From positions 1 through 6,467 of the forward strand of contig JAGHAW010000035.1 of assembly GCA_021161305.1 (NCBI GenBank): a stretch of DNA of 6,467 nt, read 5' to 3'. The position numbers and the translations under genes were made by a program. The notes beneath the pieces were generated by a model, which saw only the letters and a program-made list of their open reading frames with translations, was not told the origin of the DNA and ran no database searches. Positions 5,156-6,467 of this stretch are shown piece by piece; position 1 is the stretch's first letter; each line of letters opens with the position of its first letter. The stretch is from Sulfurimonas sp. (GTDB taxonomy: Bacteria > Campylobacterota > Campylobacteria > Campylobacterales > Sulfurimonadaceae).

Positions 5156-6467
5156 TGATTGAAAACTTGAGAGTTAATATAAAAAAAGTTGTTACTGATA
5201 AAGATAGTTTAACTTTATGGATGAATAATCTGCTTGTTTTATATGTATTTTTATTACCAATTTCACAAACAATTAAATCGACTGTTTTTTCACTTATGGT
5301 TTTACTTTTTATAGTTAGGGGCGATGTGTTGAGCCATATAAAAGGAGCGATGAAAAATAAAATAGTTCAAGCATTTTTATATTTTTTTATAGCTTATTTG
5401 GTAGGAATGTTGTGGAGTGAAAATCTTTCTGAAGGGTTTTTGTGGGTAAAGAGTGTAAAGTATGGTCTCTATCTCATAGTATTTTATAGCATTATTGATG
5501 GCAGGTATATTGACAAAGTTATAGGAGCTTTTATACTTGGCATGCTAGTAAGTGAGCTTGTTTCTTATGGTATGTTGTTTGGAATTATGCCTTGGAATCT
5601 TAGCATAGGTGGTATAAACTTTTATGAGGCTTACACAATTAATGACCCATCACCATTTTTACATCATATACACTATGGTGTTGCCCTTGTCTTAGTTGTG
5701 ATGATGCTAAGTCAAAAAGTAATATATAGTAAACAAAATATAGTTATGAAATTTTTTATGGCTATTTTTATTGTGACAGCAACTTTAAATATTTTTGTGA
5801 CAGGTGGCAGAACGGGATATATGACTTTTTTACTTCTACTGTCTTTTTTATCTATTTCATATCTTAAAAAGTATGCTATTGAATTAGTTTTAGCCATTAT
5901 GTTGGTTTTTAGTGTTGCTTATAGTATAAGCCCACTTTTTAAGGATAAAGTAACACAAACACAAGAGAGTATATCTGGACTTTTTTCTAAAGAACCGGAG
6001 TTTGATACATCGCTTGGAATTAGAGCAGGAATCTACTACTACGCATTTGAAATTGTAAAAGAGAATCCTATTATAGGTGTTGGAAGTGGTGATTCTATGG
6101 ATGAGATTAAAAAAATCACTCCTCAAAAATGGAATGGTATCCATTCTCAGCCACACGAGCATAATCAGTTTCTTAGTGTTTTAGTTAAACTTGGTATAGT
6201 TGGACTGTCTATATTTTTCAATATCTATTATCAAATTTTTAGATATAAACAGGATGAAAAAGATTTAAGATTTATTATGATTATCACAACTCTTACTATA
6301 GCTTTTGGAATTTTAACTACACAGTTCAATTTAAGATTCTTTTTGCCATTATGGGTTGCGATGTTGGCTGTTAGCATGATTAGTAGAGAGAGAAAGACGA
6401 TAGTAAATATAAAATTAGATGACAACACTCAACTATTACAAATAGTTAGTGCTGGAGTATTTATTAG
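5155..6467 (+). CDS. O-antigen ligase family protein (Wzy_C/WaaL-like), 3' end cut by window
   Basis: The frame runs open from ATG5155 to the window edge (437 codons, no stop seen). The product is polytopic, with about 12 hydrophobic segments: roughly 24-40, 43-54, 69-86, 104-115, 120-145, 175-187, 198-215, 221-237, 240-258, 340-362, 370-388 and 395-412. Between 259 and 338 is a long hydrophilic loop, expected in the periplasm, with hallmarks of the Wzy_C family: R290 in LGIRAG, NPIIGVGSGD (304-313), and P333-H-E-H-N-Q338. TGGRTGY (216-222, R219) precedes a membrane segment. Characterised WaaL ligases need loop arginine and histidine residues of this kind to move glycan from undecaprenyl diphosphate to the lipid A core. 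Family members run about 400-450 residues, so little is missing. Its start overlaps the previous stop (TAATG) with no clear ribosome site, which points to reinitiation. A polymerase (Wzy) or a protein-glycan ligase cannot be excluded by sequence alone, but the core-transferase context favours core ligation. Confidence 0.88.
   Translation, partial: MIENLRVNIKKVVTDKDSLTLWMNNLLVLYVFLLPISQTIKSTVFSLMVLLFIVRGDVLSHIKGAMKNKIVQAFLYFFIAYLVGMLWSENLSEGFLWVKSVKYGLYLIVFYSIIDGRYIDKVIGAFILGMLVSELVSYGMLFGIMPWNLSIGGINFYEAYTINDPSPFLHHIHYGVALVLVVMMLSQKVIYSKQNIVMKFFMAIFIVTATLNIFVTGGRTGYMTFLLLLSFLSISYLKKYAIELVLAIMLVFSVAYSISPLFKDKVTQTQESISGLFSKEPEFDTSLGIRAGIYYYAFEIVKENPIIGVGSGDSMDEIKKITPQKWNGIHSQPHEHNQFLSVLVKLGIVGLSIFFNIYYQIFRYKQDEKDLRFIMIITTLTIAFGILTTQFNLRFFLPLWVAMLAVSMISRERKTIVNIKLDDNTQLLQIVSAGVFI

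Noticed and set aside
5712..6428. Three reverse-strand open frames of 61-90 codons across the right end
   Set aside because: They lie opposite the continuous ligase-family frame, have no matching family features or ribosome sites, and read as antisense shadows of a hydrophobic gene.

Overview
The window is strongly AT-rich DNA from a bacterium, most likely a member of the Campylobacterota (a Sulfurimonas-, Sulfuricurvum- or Arcobacter-like organism). The grounds are low G+C, tightly packed and overlapping genes, promoters with a T-run/TGn/TAnAAT form and no good -35 box, and a gene set typical of lipooligosaccharide or LPS core loci in that group. The genus is an inference from style and cannot be read directly.

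Layout: bases 1-129 are a non-coding leader with stops in all three forward frames. It holds a symmetric element (13-25) that reads as an extended -10 on both strands, and a second forward promoter (51-63). Six forward CDSs follow. (1) 130-1509: a two-domain protein, an N-terminal nucleotidyltransferase-like region plus a C-terminal thymidylate-kinase-like P-loop domain. (2) 1511-2077: a YrbL-family kinase-fold protein. (3) 2100-3248: a GT4 (GT-B) glycosyltransferase. A 67-bp gap follows with an AT palindrome and a promoter whose predicted start is at the next ATG. (4) 3316-4056: a GT2 (GT-A) glycosyltransferase of the WaaE/KdtX type. (5) 4049-5155: a second GT4 glycosyltransferase. (6) 5155 to the window end: a polytopic O-antigen-ligase-family (Wzy_C/WaaL) protein, cut off by the edge. 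No stretch above 300 bases lacks a gene.

Functionally this reads as a surface-glycolipid module. Three cytoplasmic glycosyltransferases would extend the heptose/Kdo core, and the membrane ligase would transfer a lipid-linked glycan to the finished core on the periplasmic face. The two upstream genes are kinase-like and nearly contiguous. Their position suggests decoration, for example phosphorylation of the core, or control of core assembly, but no substrate can be read from the sequence.

The least ordinary points are the symmetric promoter at the left edge, the nucleotidyltransferase/kinase fusion paired with an atypical YrbL kinase, and the possibly leaderless WaaE-like gene. No tRNA, rRNA, CRISPR, insertion sequence, or G/C-tract phase-variation signal was seen.
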